64,000 nucleotides of DNA, from positions 10,884,876 through 10,948,875 of the forward strand of contig JAQFVV010006203.1 in the NCBI GenBank assembly GCA_028023455.1. The letters run 5' to 3'. Below the pieces are notes generated by a model that saw only the letters and a list, made by a program, of their open reading frames with translations, had not been told where the DNA came from and searched no databases. Shown one piece after another: positions 34,050-46,117 of this stretch. This DNA is from Epiperipatus broadwayi. Taxonomy: Eukaryota > Onychophora > Udeonychophora > Euonychophora > Peripatidae. The position numbers and the translations under genes are program-made. Position 1 is the stretch's first letter. Each line of letters starts with the position of its first letter.

Positions 34050-37000
34050 AAAGTCATAAAAATATATTTTTATTGGAAATTATGATTTTTGATGAATATA
34101 CAAGACAGAATGAGGTACCTTGTGCAAGAATTGCTTATAGTTTTTTTTTTTAGTTAACTTTCATATATGAAAATCATTTTAACATTTTTTAACTATGGAT
34201 CTTTTTATTCCCACAATTAAGTATATTTATATATGCAAGGATTAATAAATTCAGTATGCAGTAGGGGTTTATTTTGAATATTCGTACTGAAATTATTTTG
34301 AAATCAATTTAATGATGACATATAAATGAGTCACTGAGTCTTATGAAATCTTTGTACATAAATTATTAGATACCATCAATTCAGAGTTGACTTTTTGCGA
34401 TCATATGTACAATTTTCATGGCTTTCATAAAATTTTTAACATAGTAAAATAAGATTTCTCTAAAGATTATCTTTTAAATATCTTTATTTTTAATGTTTAA
34501 TCTCATTTATTGGTTATCATATTTACATTAATGATAATTGTGATCATAAACTGCAGTTAGTTTTTTACATGTTAGAATTTTAAGTTACATAATTGCATTA
34601 TATTGCTTTTTCCTCAGAGTACTTTTTTAAAATTAATTACATATTTTAAAATCATGTAATTTTATTTGAAGTTAGTTTGTATTCATCATGAATAAATATA
34701 CACACTCATGAATAAGTATATGCACATATTATCTTTGTTAACTTTAATTATACATGCACATATACTTCTGAATTCTGATTAAGTAAGGAATGACTCCAGT
34801 GATGTGCATATATATATATATTATAACAGTCCTCATAAAATGAGCTGAGAGAGGGTTAATTCTTGATTTCTGTATTGGGGGACCAATATAACTTGATATA
34901 TAGGGAACTTATAAACTTTATATCAAATGATATTAATGGTCAGACTGAGTACTATTTATGTAAATCTCAGGGTCTTTGGCCACATTTCAAGACTCTTAAA
35001 CCTGCTCTTATTAACTAGAAGAGAAATCCTGTAAGAATACATCAAGGCACCATGATTGGCTTGGTCGAGTAAAAGAAACCCTGTCTCATTGGCTATCATA
35101 ATTTTATTCTTTAATATATATATATATATTCTACAAATAATATGTTTACCTTGTGGTAAATAGTTTGCTAATTTTGTGTGATGAGAAATTAAGAGAAAAG
35201 AGAGTGGAGGATAGATTAACAAATAACAAAACAAATGTCTATTGCACAATATTGCTAATTATAACTAGAAACATGCCATTCAATTAAATTATTTCCTATT
35301 AACAATAATACAAATAAAACAATGAAACTATTCTAACATTTATTTGAATTTCAGATTTGTATAAAAATAAAAACAGACAAGTAATTGTAATTCTTACTGT
35401 TTACTTTGGTGATCATCTCTATGAAAAGTTTTGAGTCTTTTGTTGAGAGTTTTAGTGGAAAATCTTTGTTGAGTTCAATATTTTCTTGTTCTTCTTTTAG
35501 TTTTCTTCATTTTGGGTATTACAGAGTCTATTCTTATAGGTTTAGCTTTTTTTCTTTCTTAAGAGAAATCGGGTTTTTACTCTTCTTCAGCTAATGGAAA
35601 GAGAAAAATCTTCACCAATATTTGATTTTGATGGTTATCAATATGATAATGCAAAGTTGAAATATTTCGATAACTTTTTATTTTAAAATATCTAGATAAT
35701 TCGGATGTTGAAATGCAATTGTAGACTCCAATTTACTGCTTCTGTATTTAACAAGTTTAAAGATAGAGTCTTTCACCACAGAGATGTATATAAAGTTGTT
35801 ATTCTTTTAAGCTTATTGCATAGTTACATGATAATGCTATCAGCATGCCATAAAGTTACCGAAAAAGTTTCATCTGAAGTTAAGGATATCCCCTGGTTTA
35901 CTGAAAGTATGATGACAAGATTATAAGACTAGTTATTAGGATTTTACCTTGTTGGATGTAATAATATCGATTGAACATTTGTTTGGGTATATTGTTGGTA
36001 GATTAGCATGTGAAGCTAATAAAATAGCAGAATTTTATGATGAATTTGAACTTGGGTTTTTATGGGGGGGGGGGTATGGCAGAACCATTTATATTATTAA
36101 GATCTCACAGACACTATAAAAAAGTGCAATATTGATTGCTTTCATTGGTCAAATTTAGCTGTAGATTCAATGTAAAGGAAGTTCTGGCCAATTAATTTAA
36201 GACAGCATTACACTGCAGAATGGCCTGTATTTTCTGTGAGTATATGATTAGCTTTTATAGTTATTATGAAACTCATTATTAACTTTTTTTTTTGAGAAAT
36301 GCAATATACTCTTTAATTTCTGAAGATAGAATCACTTTACTCAATTATAAGAAGTTACTATTGCTAATAGTAATAGAAATATAATGTAATGTTGAAAAGG
36401 ATTTATCTATTTACTTACCTATATGTGTATATATTCACACACATATACTTACATATAAAATGCATATGACATTTTAAATTAAAACTGATAATAATTTTCC
36501 AAATGACACTTTTAAATAGTATCTTGAGATACAATTGAAAAAATTTAAGTTTATTTTTTATATGCAACTAAGATCGATATTATGTAATCAAAATCTGAAT
36601 ATATTTATGAATCCAATAATTGCCTGAAGATATTATATACAAAACAAAATAGTTATAAGTATTTGCCTGAAGGTTTGTGATGATAGCATTTTATTTGGAG
36701 TTAGTCATATGTTGGACTATTTCCATCATCTAGTTGTATTGTTAAATGCTTTTAAAAAGAAAAATTGAACATTTATACTTTTCTAAGAATATTCCTTCCA
36801 TACTTTTCTAAGTACATTCTTTTCATAACAGTACCACCCTATTATTAAGGAAAATTAACATTTTCAGGGATTTTTTGAGTATAAGATGCCTTGACTAGTA
36901 ATAGCATAGTGATTGAACCAGCGACATTTAGGCTTTGAGAGAATAAGTTAGAATATCGCCTTAAATTCAATATTCATGAATCAAAAGGTCATCAGTTCAG

Positions 37001-37380
37001 TTCCTATACTGGTTAGCTCATTAACTCATAATGAAAAAAGGAGAATTGAATGTATTTAGAAATAAAGTTTGAATTTTTCTAAAAATATTTAACAATCCAA
37101 TTAATATATAGCCTTACATATAATTATACAAAGGCATATTTTATACTATTATTATTAACTGTAATCAAGTTGACACTATTTTCTGGCAGTCATATTCATA
37201 AAAGTTCACTTTAGTATGCAGAATAGTTTACAATGGCTTTCTTTTATATACTTTGAAGTGATAAACTAAGATGGTTTTAACTGTCAAAAACTAATCCTAT
37301 ATTGCTATTGCATAATGTAATCTATTAAAATTGATGAAAATAAGAGAAAATAGAATAAAATTATTGATACATAAGGAAAC
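34050..37380. other. AT-rich intron stretch, little recognisable
   Basis: No exon, RNA gene or named repeat was found over 3.3 kb. Around 35640-36235 a partly open frame has unusual, less AT-biased text, and an 11-G run follows near 36066. A SINE-like string (AAGGTCATCAGTTCAGTTCC) occurs near 36985. These could be old insertions. Confidence 0.5.
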
Positions 37381-37529
37381 ATGAAACTTCACATGATCAC
37401 ATTTCCTAAGCTTACGTAAGCTAATAAAGCAATTGCAAATTCTCCATACAATAGTGCCATTCAATGAAAATCTTAGTAATCAATGGATGCGAGAAGGTCT
37501 GTGTATAAAATCTCTATTTAGTGCCTAGT

Positions 37530-37585
37530 CATCCAATGTCTCCAGACTGGCTTCTACCTTGTGGCTTTCATGAGTGAGGAGTTTT
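37530..37585 (-). ncRNA. decayed hammerhead-like motif, inverted unit
   Basis: On the minus strand CTCCTCA, CTCATGA, AAGCCACAAGG, GAAGC and AGTCTGGAGACATTGGAT follow the R454 hammerhead order. The core is mutated (CTCATGA and GAAGC), so this copy should be inactive. Confidence 0.45.
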
Positions 37586-37836
37586 AAAGCACTGAGTCTA
37601 GATGTTAGGATTTAATTCAACCCTCCAGCATCACCTTTTAACTCTTTAGTTAACTATAAAATTTATGAGCTCAAGATGAAAATAACAATGTTTTCAATCC
37701 AAGCCCATTCATTTGTATAATCATATAGATCTGAACCCAATTCAGTATCTTTACATTTTGGTATATTTGAGTTTTATTTGCACATATTTGGGTTTTATTT
37801 GCATTAGATCCTAATATATAGGTGCGATACTTTCAA

Positions 37837-37895
37837 ATCCAAGGCTCTTCCTCGATGAAACCCACAAGCGAGAAACTAGTCAAGGGATATTGGAT
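37837..37895 (+). ncRNA. decayed hammerhead-like motif, direct unit
   Basis: ATCCAAGG, CTCGATGA, ACCCACAAGCG, GAAAC, TAGTC and GGGATATTGGAT lie in the R454 order. The outer stem I pairs are kept (ATCCAA/TTGGAT). The core CTGATGA has become CTCGATGA. Confidence 0.45.
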
Positions 37896-37985
37896 AAGTA
37901 GGTATTACATAGGAATTTTATCAATAAACATTCTTGCATCCATTGATTACTAAGTATTCCCCTGGGTGGCACTGTATAGAACTTA

Positions 37986-38620
37986 TTACTGTGTTTGGAG
38001 GATTGTTGATTGTTATAGCGGTAAAGAATGGGATAAAAGAATAGATGCATTAATAAAGAATAGGGAGTTGGAGAGATGGAGAACTAATATGGAGAGTAAA
38101 AAGTTTAAATATATATAGAAGTAAACGGAACATTGGGTGCGAGTTAATTTATGATAATAGCAAGGAAAGTAGTTTATTGTTTAAGGCTCGAACGGGATCT
38201 TTAGCAACAAGAGAATATACACGTAAATGGAAAAATATGGGTGATTTAGTCTGCAAATTGTGTAATGAAGGCATAGAAAATATTAGGCATCTGTTAATTG
38301 AATGTAAATGCTTGAAAGCAGAAAGGGTACAAATATTGGAAGTTAGGGAAGAATAAATATGAACAAAGTGATTATACAGAAAGTGAGTTATTGGTCTTTA
38401 TGCTGGGTTTTGGGAAAGGATAAGGGGGATTTAGATATAAAGACTCTAGAGTTGACAAAGATTATGTTGTGGAAATGGAATGGAGCAGATTATGGGAAAA
38501 CTTAGGGTGGGGAATGGAAAGGGAAGGTAAAGTGGTTAATAGGTTTTCTCTGGGCATAGGTGCTGAGAGATTCCTGACCTCGTTTAAGAAGTCACAGTGC
38601 ACTACATCACATTTATTAAT
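37986..38620 (+). mobile_element. CR1-like LINE 3' fragment inside R454
   Basis: This matches the 3' end of the minus-strand LINE at 51180-51790 and the fragment at 2500-2960. It includes the zinc-knuckle text (CKLCNEGIENIRHLLIEC) and the terminal region GCTGAGAGATTCCTGAC. It separates the second and third units of the R454 copy, so the LINE inserted after the R454 element. A frameshift near 38335 breaks the frame. Confidence 0.85.
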
Positions 38621-38886
38621 AGCTTGTGTACACATAGAAAATGGTGATCATGTAATGTTGTAGTGGTTTTACATCAATTCTGCCCATAGGATTATAGTGA
38701 CTATGGTTTCATCAAAATGTGTAGATACTGAACTGAGTTCGGATCTATATGATTACAAGTGAATGAACTTTGATTGAAAATATTTTGTTTTCATCTTGGC
38801 TCATAGCTTTATAGTTAACTAAAGATTTAAAAGTTGGCTTCTGGAGGATTGCATTAGATTGTAAAATCTAGATGAAGTGCTTTCAG

Positions 38887-38945
38887 ATCCAAGGCTACTC
38901 ACTGATGAAAGCCACAAGCTAGAAACGAGTCCAGGGATATTGGAT
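38887..38945 (+). ncRNA. hammerhead-like ribozyme, last unit of old copy
   Basis: The core is intact: CTGATGA (38902-38908), GAAAC (38922-38926), GTC (38929-38931). Stem II is AAGC/GCTA with a CACAA loop. Outer stem I (ATCCAA/TTGGAT) is perfect, but inner stem I is largely mismatched (TACTCA against CAGGGA). It is probably inactive as it stands. Confidence 0.6.
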
Positions 38946-39208
38946 GAGTAGGCACTAGGTAATGATTTTGTGTACAAACCTTCTTGCACACATGTTGCAT
39001 TGGTTGGCACTATTAGAGAGTTTGCGTTGATTGAAAGATGAAACTGCAGATTTCAATATTAAAATTTAAGATATAGTCAGTAGATGAAAAAGAATAAAGC
39101 ATAGATATATCATCTTGAATTTTCCTAATCATAGTCATTGAGAGCTTATAAATATTGCACTTATGCATATATGTATTTATAGCATATGGCAATAATACAT
39201 ATATGCAT

Positions 39209-39457
39209 AAATATTAAAGAAAAAAGTACTAAAACAGAGTTTAAATATAAAATTTAGAAAGTTTTTTTTTTAAAAAAAGTTTACAGCAAAGAAATATTTA
39301 TTGTACCAAGTATACTTTCAATGCTTTTGACATATTTAAACTCTGTTTTAATATTTTTTTAATAATATTTATGTTGAAAGCATTGAAAATATACTTGGTA
39401 CAATAAATCTAAATTTTATGTTTAAACTCTGTTTCAGTATTTTTTACATTAATATTT
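39209..39457. repeat. imperfect inverted repeat with AAACAGAGTTTAAA arms
   Basis: The left arm (39209-39335) and right arm (39376-39457) are reverse complements over AAACAGAGTTTAAA, ATAAAATTTAGA and ATTGTACCAAGTATA..TCAATGCTTT. The left arm has a 35-base interruption of T and A runs. A third short copy of AAACTCTGTTTTAATATTTT sits between the arms. It lies just upstream of the exon at 39568 and could be a small foldback DNA element. Confidence 0.7.
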
Positions 39458-39567
39458 AGAATGGCAGAGTATCAAAATGTAATTATATATTGTGTATATT
39501 TATTATATACATGCTATACATAAAGATAGATATTTTGTTAAAAATTTATTCTTCTAATTATATGTAG

Positions 39568-39656
39568 TATGAACAAGTACAGTATTTCACCTCAGGATCG
39601 TGTGATTTGTTTTGGACAATTATTTGGAATGTGTGATCAAGTCAGTTTTCCACTTG
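39568..39656 (+). CDS. PRODH: proline dehydrogenase exon (FGQLFGMCDQVSFPLG)
   Basis: This exon is 89 nt, entering with the last base of an Asn codon and leaving with the first base of a Gly codon. It encodes MNKYSISPQDRVICFGQLFG followed by MCDQVSFPLG. The (F/Y)FGQL.GM.DQ.SFPL string is highly conserved in PRODH and belongs to a late barrel strand beside the flavin. The acceptor is TATGTAG and the donor GTAAGT. Confidence 0.95.
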
Positions 39657-42082
39657 GTAAGTACCATAAATCATTACATAATGATATGATTGTTGTTGAA
39701 GTTTACTCTTTGTATTGATCGTTATAATTTTCAATATATATAAATTCTCAGCATAATTTTTCTTTATAAATTTTGTCTTATATTTTATGAAGTATTTCTC
39801 TTCACATTCATATATTCACTACAATAATCTAAAACTTCATCTATGTTTCAGCTATTTCCTATGATTCCTTTTTCTATTCATCTTTATATTATTGAATACT
39901 TTTTTTTACTTCCTATTTCATCTACACATTCTAATGTGAAAATAAATATAGAAAATAAATGACATAAGAAATGATTGAAATGTAAAGTGCAAATATAGAA
40001 TATTGTACAGATATATGGTTATGAAAATAAATGGTTCATAAAATAAAATAGGATATATAAATATGTCCACAATTTTTATAAATTAGAACTAAATGGGCAG
40101 AGTGAGATACTTATTGAAGCAATAAAAAGTCTATGGTCAAAAAACATAATGTTATTAATAAAATCAAGACATGATAAATAAGAATGACTCAAACATCAGG
40201 GCTACCTCTCCCTATCAGGATATGTTACTCTGGAATTTCATTATAAATTTAGTCTTGAATATTGCATAAATTCGTATAACCAAATTAAATATAAATTTTG
40301 TCTAATACATATTTATACGTATTCATTTATTTAATGCTTATAGAAATATAATTTATATATTAAGATAATTGATTTCATTCAGTCATTTTTTTATTCTGAA
40401 TATAATTTTAAAATAAAAACTGCATAACAAAATTTCTCACATAACTTTTTTTTATTATATAATATGGTGTCTTCAAACTTTTTATACAATTAATATTATA
40501 TTATCAAAGGTTTTCAAAGTTCAACTATCATTATTATGATAGTTCTTGGAACAGTCTTTCAATTTAAAAGTCAATCTACTAATAATTTTTTGGTAATGTT
40601 CTGATCTATCGTGTCAGCCGCTTGATGGCGTTGATGCTAAGCAAAAACACATTGATATAACATTCCCGGGCCAGCCATTCTATCCAACTACGATGTCCAT
40701 AAAATTAAAAAAATATATATATAAATGTAAGCAGACTTTTTGGGACAGTAATTAATCAGAGACTGGCTTTTTTTGTGTTTGTGGGTGTTGATAAAAAAGA
40801 TTTTTCAGTATATTGCAAAAGTAAAAACTAACATTCTCTCTTTTTTTATATATTTAAATTGGAAAATTTATAACTACAATTAAATCCAATGAACCATCTT
40901 CAGAAACAATATAGAATTAAACCGTTATAAAAATGAAAAAACTAGAATAAAAATATCCTGTTAATTAATGATAATATAAAATAATGTCTAATTGTTATTA
41001 TTATTATCTTTGTCATTATTATAGCAATAATAATAATTATTATTTCAGTTGAAAATAAAATATATAATGCTTTTTATTTTTATAATTTTATGTACCCTTT
41101 TAAAACTAACATCAAATAAATAACTTTGTCCATTAAATATGTGAAAAAGCAAACACAGCTTTCAAAAAGGAGTGAAATTTATTTAATCTTTAAAATACTA
41201 AATGGATTCTTCATCACTTTCATACCTTAATCATAATATGTGTTAAAATATTCCTAATTAGTAGAGATTAAATTATTTATTAAACTTCAGCATTTGCTTA
41301 ATTAAACATTATTAGAATGTTGGTTAAGAATGTTTTTAAAATTTGCTATAAATAATATCTGTTTTATTCTCCATTTAAAATAATCTCTTTCTTCTTACAT
41401 AACAGATTATTAGGATTTATCACATGACGACTTTTCCTGTCATAATTTAAAATGAAAACACAAATGTTTAGGTCAATTTTTCATTGATTATACTGGTGAA
41501 AGTTGCTGTTTGATTTTTATATTCACATCAGTTTTTGTTTTCTATATTATGTTGAATAATACTCAATATTTCCATATTACAAATTATAAACTAAAAATAA
41601 CATAAGCTTTTTTTTTGCACATTTAATTTAGCTTTAGAATTATTAATAAGTCTACAAGAAGGTTATATTAAAGAATAAAAACCAACTTTATAATTTTTTT
41701 TATTTTATCACAAATGTACTTAATAATTTGTTTTACTGAATTAATATGTGGTGTTGAAACCCAAGATTTGGTAATCTTGATAGATTCAGCATTAAATTTA
41801 ATATTGTAGATAAATGATTTTACACAATCTTTTGTCTTTTGTTTATTATAATATATAGTTCTTTAGTCTTTGCTTCTCTTTTTATCTGATTCATATTTGC
41901 TTACTCTATTGTTCTTGTTTAAAACACTTAAAGTATTGATACATTTCACTGTATTTTAAAATTTTGTTTATATATATATATCAAGAATATTGTTTGATTT
42001 AAAAGTTTCAAAATATTTTATTTTATGATTTTTATTATCTACTATTTATTGAAATAGTTAAAGCTTTACATCATTAGCATTT

Positions 42083-42160
42083 AGCGCTTTCGGGAGGATC
42101 TTCCCGAAAGTGCTCAGCTTACTAAATTGATTCTCCCGAAAGTGCTCGGCTTACTAAATT
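42083..42160. repeat. GC-richer hairpin and 32-bp-spaced direct repeat
   Basis: AGCGCTTTCGGGA (42083-42095) pairs with TCCCGAAAGTGCT (42102-42114) around a six-base loop. The right arm with its flank, TCCCGAAAGTGCTC then GCTTACTAAATT, is repeated at 42134-42160. It stands out in base composition from the surrounding intron. Confidence 0.75.
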
Positions 42161-42215
42161 ATAGAATATAATTTATTTTATTTACTGTTATCAGCTTCAT
42201 TATCTGTGCGCAAAG

Positions 42216-42259
<44 letters not shown>
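42216..42259. repeat. CA/TA microsatellite
   Basis: A run of about 12 CA repeats passes directly into about 10 TA repeats. This is a simple-sequence repeat. Confidence 0.95.
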
Positions 42260-42720
42260 CTATTTTTGTTAATTTAGTTAAAGGTAAACTAACTTAACTG
42301 TTGTACCATGTTCTTCTCATGATAAAAGTTGCACTATATTTTAATTCTGTTTGTTTGAAATCATCTAATCATTCCATGTTAATTAGTTATTTTTATTCTC
42401 CAACTAAGAATAGATAGTATAATTAATTTTACCAAATAATAGTGAGTTGGCTAAAAGATAGTTAACTCAAAAATCCTAATTTATTTTGGTAATTTCCAGT
42501 TATCTCTGAAAAAAATCTTACCAATTTTAATCTAATTTGAACTCAGATGTTAACCTATGGTTGAACAAGGTTTTTTTTTAGTTAAGAGAAAGGAGTTGAA
42601 CATTAGAAGTATATAATCATTTTACTAATAATAATAACTAAAAAAAACATCAGAATTTATTAATTTTTACTAATTTTCTGTTGTAACATGTTTAATATCC
42701 AGTTGCTTAATTTATTGTAG

Positions 42721-42929
42721 GTCAAGCTGGATATTCAGTGTACAAGTATGTCCCTTATGGTCCTGTCAATGAAGTATTACCATATTTGTCAAGAAGAGCA
42801 CAAGAAAATAAAGGATTTTTACAAAAGGTTAAAAAAGAAAGACGTCTTTTGTGGACTGAATTAAAGAGAAGGTTAAAGTCTGGACAAATATTCTATAAAC
42901 CAAAATCTTTATTGGCTCCACAAATATAA
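42721..42929 (+). CDS. PRODH: proline dehydrogenase terminal exon and stop
   Basis: This is the last exon, 68 residues plus TAA. It encodes [20 protein letters not shown] (first Gly codon split with the previous exon), [14 protein letters not shown], and a basic tail ending in KSLLAPQI. The YVPYGPV..V.PYL.RR..EN signature is the proline-binding end of the barrel. In bacterial PutA the equivalent Tyr and the two adjacent Arg residues bind the substrate carboxylate, and both Arg are present here (SRRAQEN). The tail after RLKSG is somewhat longer than in the vertebrate enzyme as I recall it. All signature residues are intact, so the gene looks functional. Confidence 0.96.
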
Positions 42930-43670
42930 TGGAATCTCTGAAGTCTTGTTCAAGGATATTCATAAAGAATATTGGCATTTTAAACGTGTATAATTTTGTT
43001 ATTAGAAAATGCACCAAATGATATGTAATTTATCCAAGTTTTTCTTTTAATTCGTTAAAGAAATATTTTTTTATTTCAGATTATGAGAGCAAGTGACATA
43101 AATAGCAATTTTAGTGAAGAAGACTTTTTGTCTTCTGCATAATTGGTGATAACAGTGCAATGTTAGTTTAGAAGAAAATTTCACACACATTTTATATTTC
43201 ATCTTTGTCCACAGATTTTCAAAAACTAAGGGATTGAATCACTGCTGCCTCACTCAGAAGTAGAGTGACAAAAATTGAAGTTCCGTATTAGGATGCAAGG
43301 AGCACATTTTAATAGGATGCATGTAAAAGACTAATTTTGGATAGTTTTTTTTTAATGCAAACAGTATTTTTATAAGTCTTTAATAACCAAAGTTATATAT
43401 GTATTTAAAATTCTAACACTTCATATGAATAATCGATATTATTATTAAACCCAGTGCAAAAGTAATATTTTTTTGTACAGTGAAAATTTTATTAATTCTT
43501 TATTTTTTTATTCATGTTATTATTGAATCTCAGATATAAAATGTATTTTTAATTAAAATATTTATCATGCTGAAAAAGAAAATTAGTATTTGTTAGATTG
43601 TACTGCACATATTGTATATATATACACACACACATGGCATAACACAATAAATAATAAACTATGGAAAAAT
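42930..43670 (+). other. PRODH: PRODH 3' UTR and candidate poly(A) signal
   Basis: The sequence after the TAA at 42927-42929 has no further frame. An AATAAA lies at 43646-43651, with overlapping AATAAT and a T-rich stretch downstream, so transcript ends near 43670 are plausible. Another AATAAA at 46659-46664 could serve a longer form. The choice is not settled by the sequence. Confidence 0.4.
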
Positions 43671-46110
43671 AATTTTGATTTATATAATTGTTTATATTTT
43701 GTCTATCTAGCAAACTTTTCTTAAATATTTATACATATTTATATATTTAATTTCTTCTCTGATGCTATGCCTCTTGTTACTATTTCTTAATATATTTTTT
43801 TTTTTGTTTTTTTTTTTTAAATTTTATCAACCATTCTACTGATAAAAATTTTTTTAAAAAAAAAATGATTATAATAATTTTATTTGAAATATTATAGCAA
43901 AGTGAATTAAAATATTAAAACTTTTCTAATCTCAATAAATGAAAAAAAAAATTAGATATTTTTTGTAGATTTCATTATATGTCACCCATAAAAATGTGTG
44001 TATGAAGAATTAGTGTAACCTATAGTGCACAGAATACACCACACCCAGGTTACAAAATCTAGAAAGGGTAAATTATTAAAGCTGATATGTACATAAGTAA
44101 GTAAATATGTAAATAATGTCAGTTTTAAAATTCTAGAAACTATGATATTATGTATACATTTATATAAATATTTATGTAAATTAATAAAATTTGCATGATT
44201 TCCTTTTATTGAAGAATGGTAAACCAATAGTTTTTTTCTCGGAAACACCTTTGGTTTATAATTGGTTTCTCTCTTTTAATTCCTGTTTTTATTAATATAA
44301 TTTTTGTAATGCCTATAGCACACCCACAAATAATATCTTAATATAAATACAATTAAAAGATTAAAATTGTCTTTTAAAAAAAGGGGTGGATGGGTGTGTG
44401 TCTAAAATTTACCAATAGTTAACAAGCTTAATTTAAAAAAAAAAATTTTTTTTTGCATAATAAGAACTGATTTTTATTGTACACATGAACAATGGACTTA
44501 TGATCTTTCTTCATTCAAGAGGTATGCATGCATTTGATTTAAAAGCCCAATAATGAACATTAATTTGGAAGCATCTTAGTATATCATAAATGGTGATAGT
44601 TCTGTAATGATATGGCAATCTGTACTGTTCACACTGATATTTAGATAAAGTTGATATGGAACAACTCTTTGAGCAATGGACTTCATGCCTGAGATATTGC
44701 TCACCGTACATCAGGTTACAAAATTTTAAAGTATGAGAAATATTACTTCTTTTTTTAAAAAAAATGACAATCCTCTTCTATACATCATTTTAGAGTTCAT
44801 TTTAAGAAATGGCATTCTCAACACTCGCACTGTTTAAACTCTAATACAAAAATGAGAAAGCCATGAATATAGATAAAAAAGACTTAATAGTATAGAAACT
44901 ACCTTAAATTATAATTAATTTTACATATCATCCACAAAAAGACCACACGTGGCTTATGTTTTGCAGATTGCCCATGCCTCAGAAAAAGGTATGTTATAGA
45001 TAACCATATATAAATGCGTCCACATCTTAAAAGAGGAAAAAATATTTTAAAATGTTTAGGATAAAATAAGTAAAATTCAATTATATAATTAAGCATTTAC
45101 TGTGCTTTAGCAAATAATTTTTATGTGGATATGCTCTGAATATGTACATGGGTCAGGAAAAAAAAAGAAGCTATATGGGAACATTAATAAAATAATATAT
45201 TAACACAGGCAATCTGATTCTAATACTTGTGTAATAATATATATACTTACCTGCCATATTAATATGTATTCCTTTAAGAAATAATTTAGTGATGTCATTT
45301 AAATCTTCAAATAATTTTTGCAAAGGAGAAAAGGAATTAAAGAAAGAATTCTTACTAGATTTTAGACAAAATGCTAATTAAATTCTTTCATTGTCACAAA
45401 AGAATTATACTCATGCAAATAGAATTTATGAATGTGATAGTTTTCACCATTATTAGAGAAAAAAGAAAAGTTCCATTATTTTTAGTGTATTCTTGTTTAA
45501 ATACTGCATGCCATATCTATGACTTATTACTTCCGATTCAATCAGGTTTAGGACCCCCCCCCCCCAGATATCCATGGATTGGTTCAATAAATAGCTATCT
45601 AGCTACTTTTAGTTAGAGAATTAAATAAGGATGGAAAACTGAATATTTTATTCTTTATTAACTTTATAAAGGCTAATGGAGAAGTCTTTGACCTGCTGTG
45701 AGCTATTAAAACTTTTTTTTTAATATTTTTATAGAAACAGTTGATTGAGGAATAGCAATTATTAGCTTACAGAATGCAGACAAAATAAATAGATTACAAA
45801 TTTTTCTATTAACTTTAATTAATAACACGCTGATGCATTGCGGTGAAACTTTTCTATATAATAATTTTTGTAGGCTTTCTATATCATAATTTCTGCAGAC
45901 TAAATGCTTTCAGAGTTTTGTTATTCCATAATCATAGTCTCTTAAATTATTAATGTCATTATATACAAATGTATGCAAAACTATCCTCTTATATTATCCA
46001 TTTTCTGGAAATGGCAAAACAAGTGTCTTTTCTATTTATTGAGTAACTTTAAGTAAACTATGTTGAATTATTATGGTAATTTAAAATATAATATTAATAT
46101 GATCTATATT
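43671..46110. other. AT-rich intergenic stretch, nothing recognised
   Basis: There are several homopolymer runs (T/A around 43796-43865 and 44430, C10 at 45553), but no gene, RNA or named repeat that I can support. Confidence 0.6.
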
Positions 46111-46117
46111 TTTTATA

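Larger units (their letters stand above)
37391..39037 (+). mobile_element. R454 element, old copy interrupted by LINE
   Basis: It starts with the same inverted-unit tail as the copy at 18977 (ACATGATCAC..TTTCCTAAGC), runs through an inverted unit to about 37780, a partial direct unit (about 37790-37985), a CR1-like LINE fragment (37986-38620) and a further direct unit ending near 39037. An imperfect duplication (ATGAAACTTC at 37381-37390 and ATGAAACTGC at 39038-39047) flanks it. It is more diverged than the other copies, so it is an older insertion with the same layout. Confidence 0.75.
31574..39567 (+). other. PRODH: PRODH intron with LINE, R454 and hairpin elements
   Basis: This 8.0-kb intron holds a MITE-like hairpin (32255-32361), a truncated L1/Tx1-like LINE (33347-34035), the third R454 element (37391-39037) and a large inverted repeat (39209-39457). 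The stretch 34050-37380 is AT-rich. It has an unidentified decayed frame near 35640-36235 (containing VFNKFKDRVFHHRDVYKVV) and an 11-G run near 36066, but no element I could name. Confidence 0.8.
39657..42720 (+). other. PRODH: last PRODH intron
   Basis: An intron of about 3.1 kb with donor GTAAGT and acceptor TTATTGTAG. It contains the GC-richer repeated hairpin at 42083-42160 and the CA/TA microsatellite at 42216-42259. Otherwise it is AT-rich with nothing recognisable. Confidence 0.8.

Noticed and set aside
33341-34056. Target-site duplication around the truncated LINE (AGAAAGTC / AGAAAAGTC)
   Set aside because: The match is short and imperfect, and merges with the poly-A tail, so it cannot be separated from chance.
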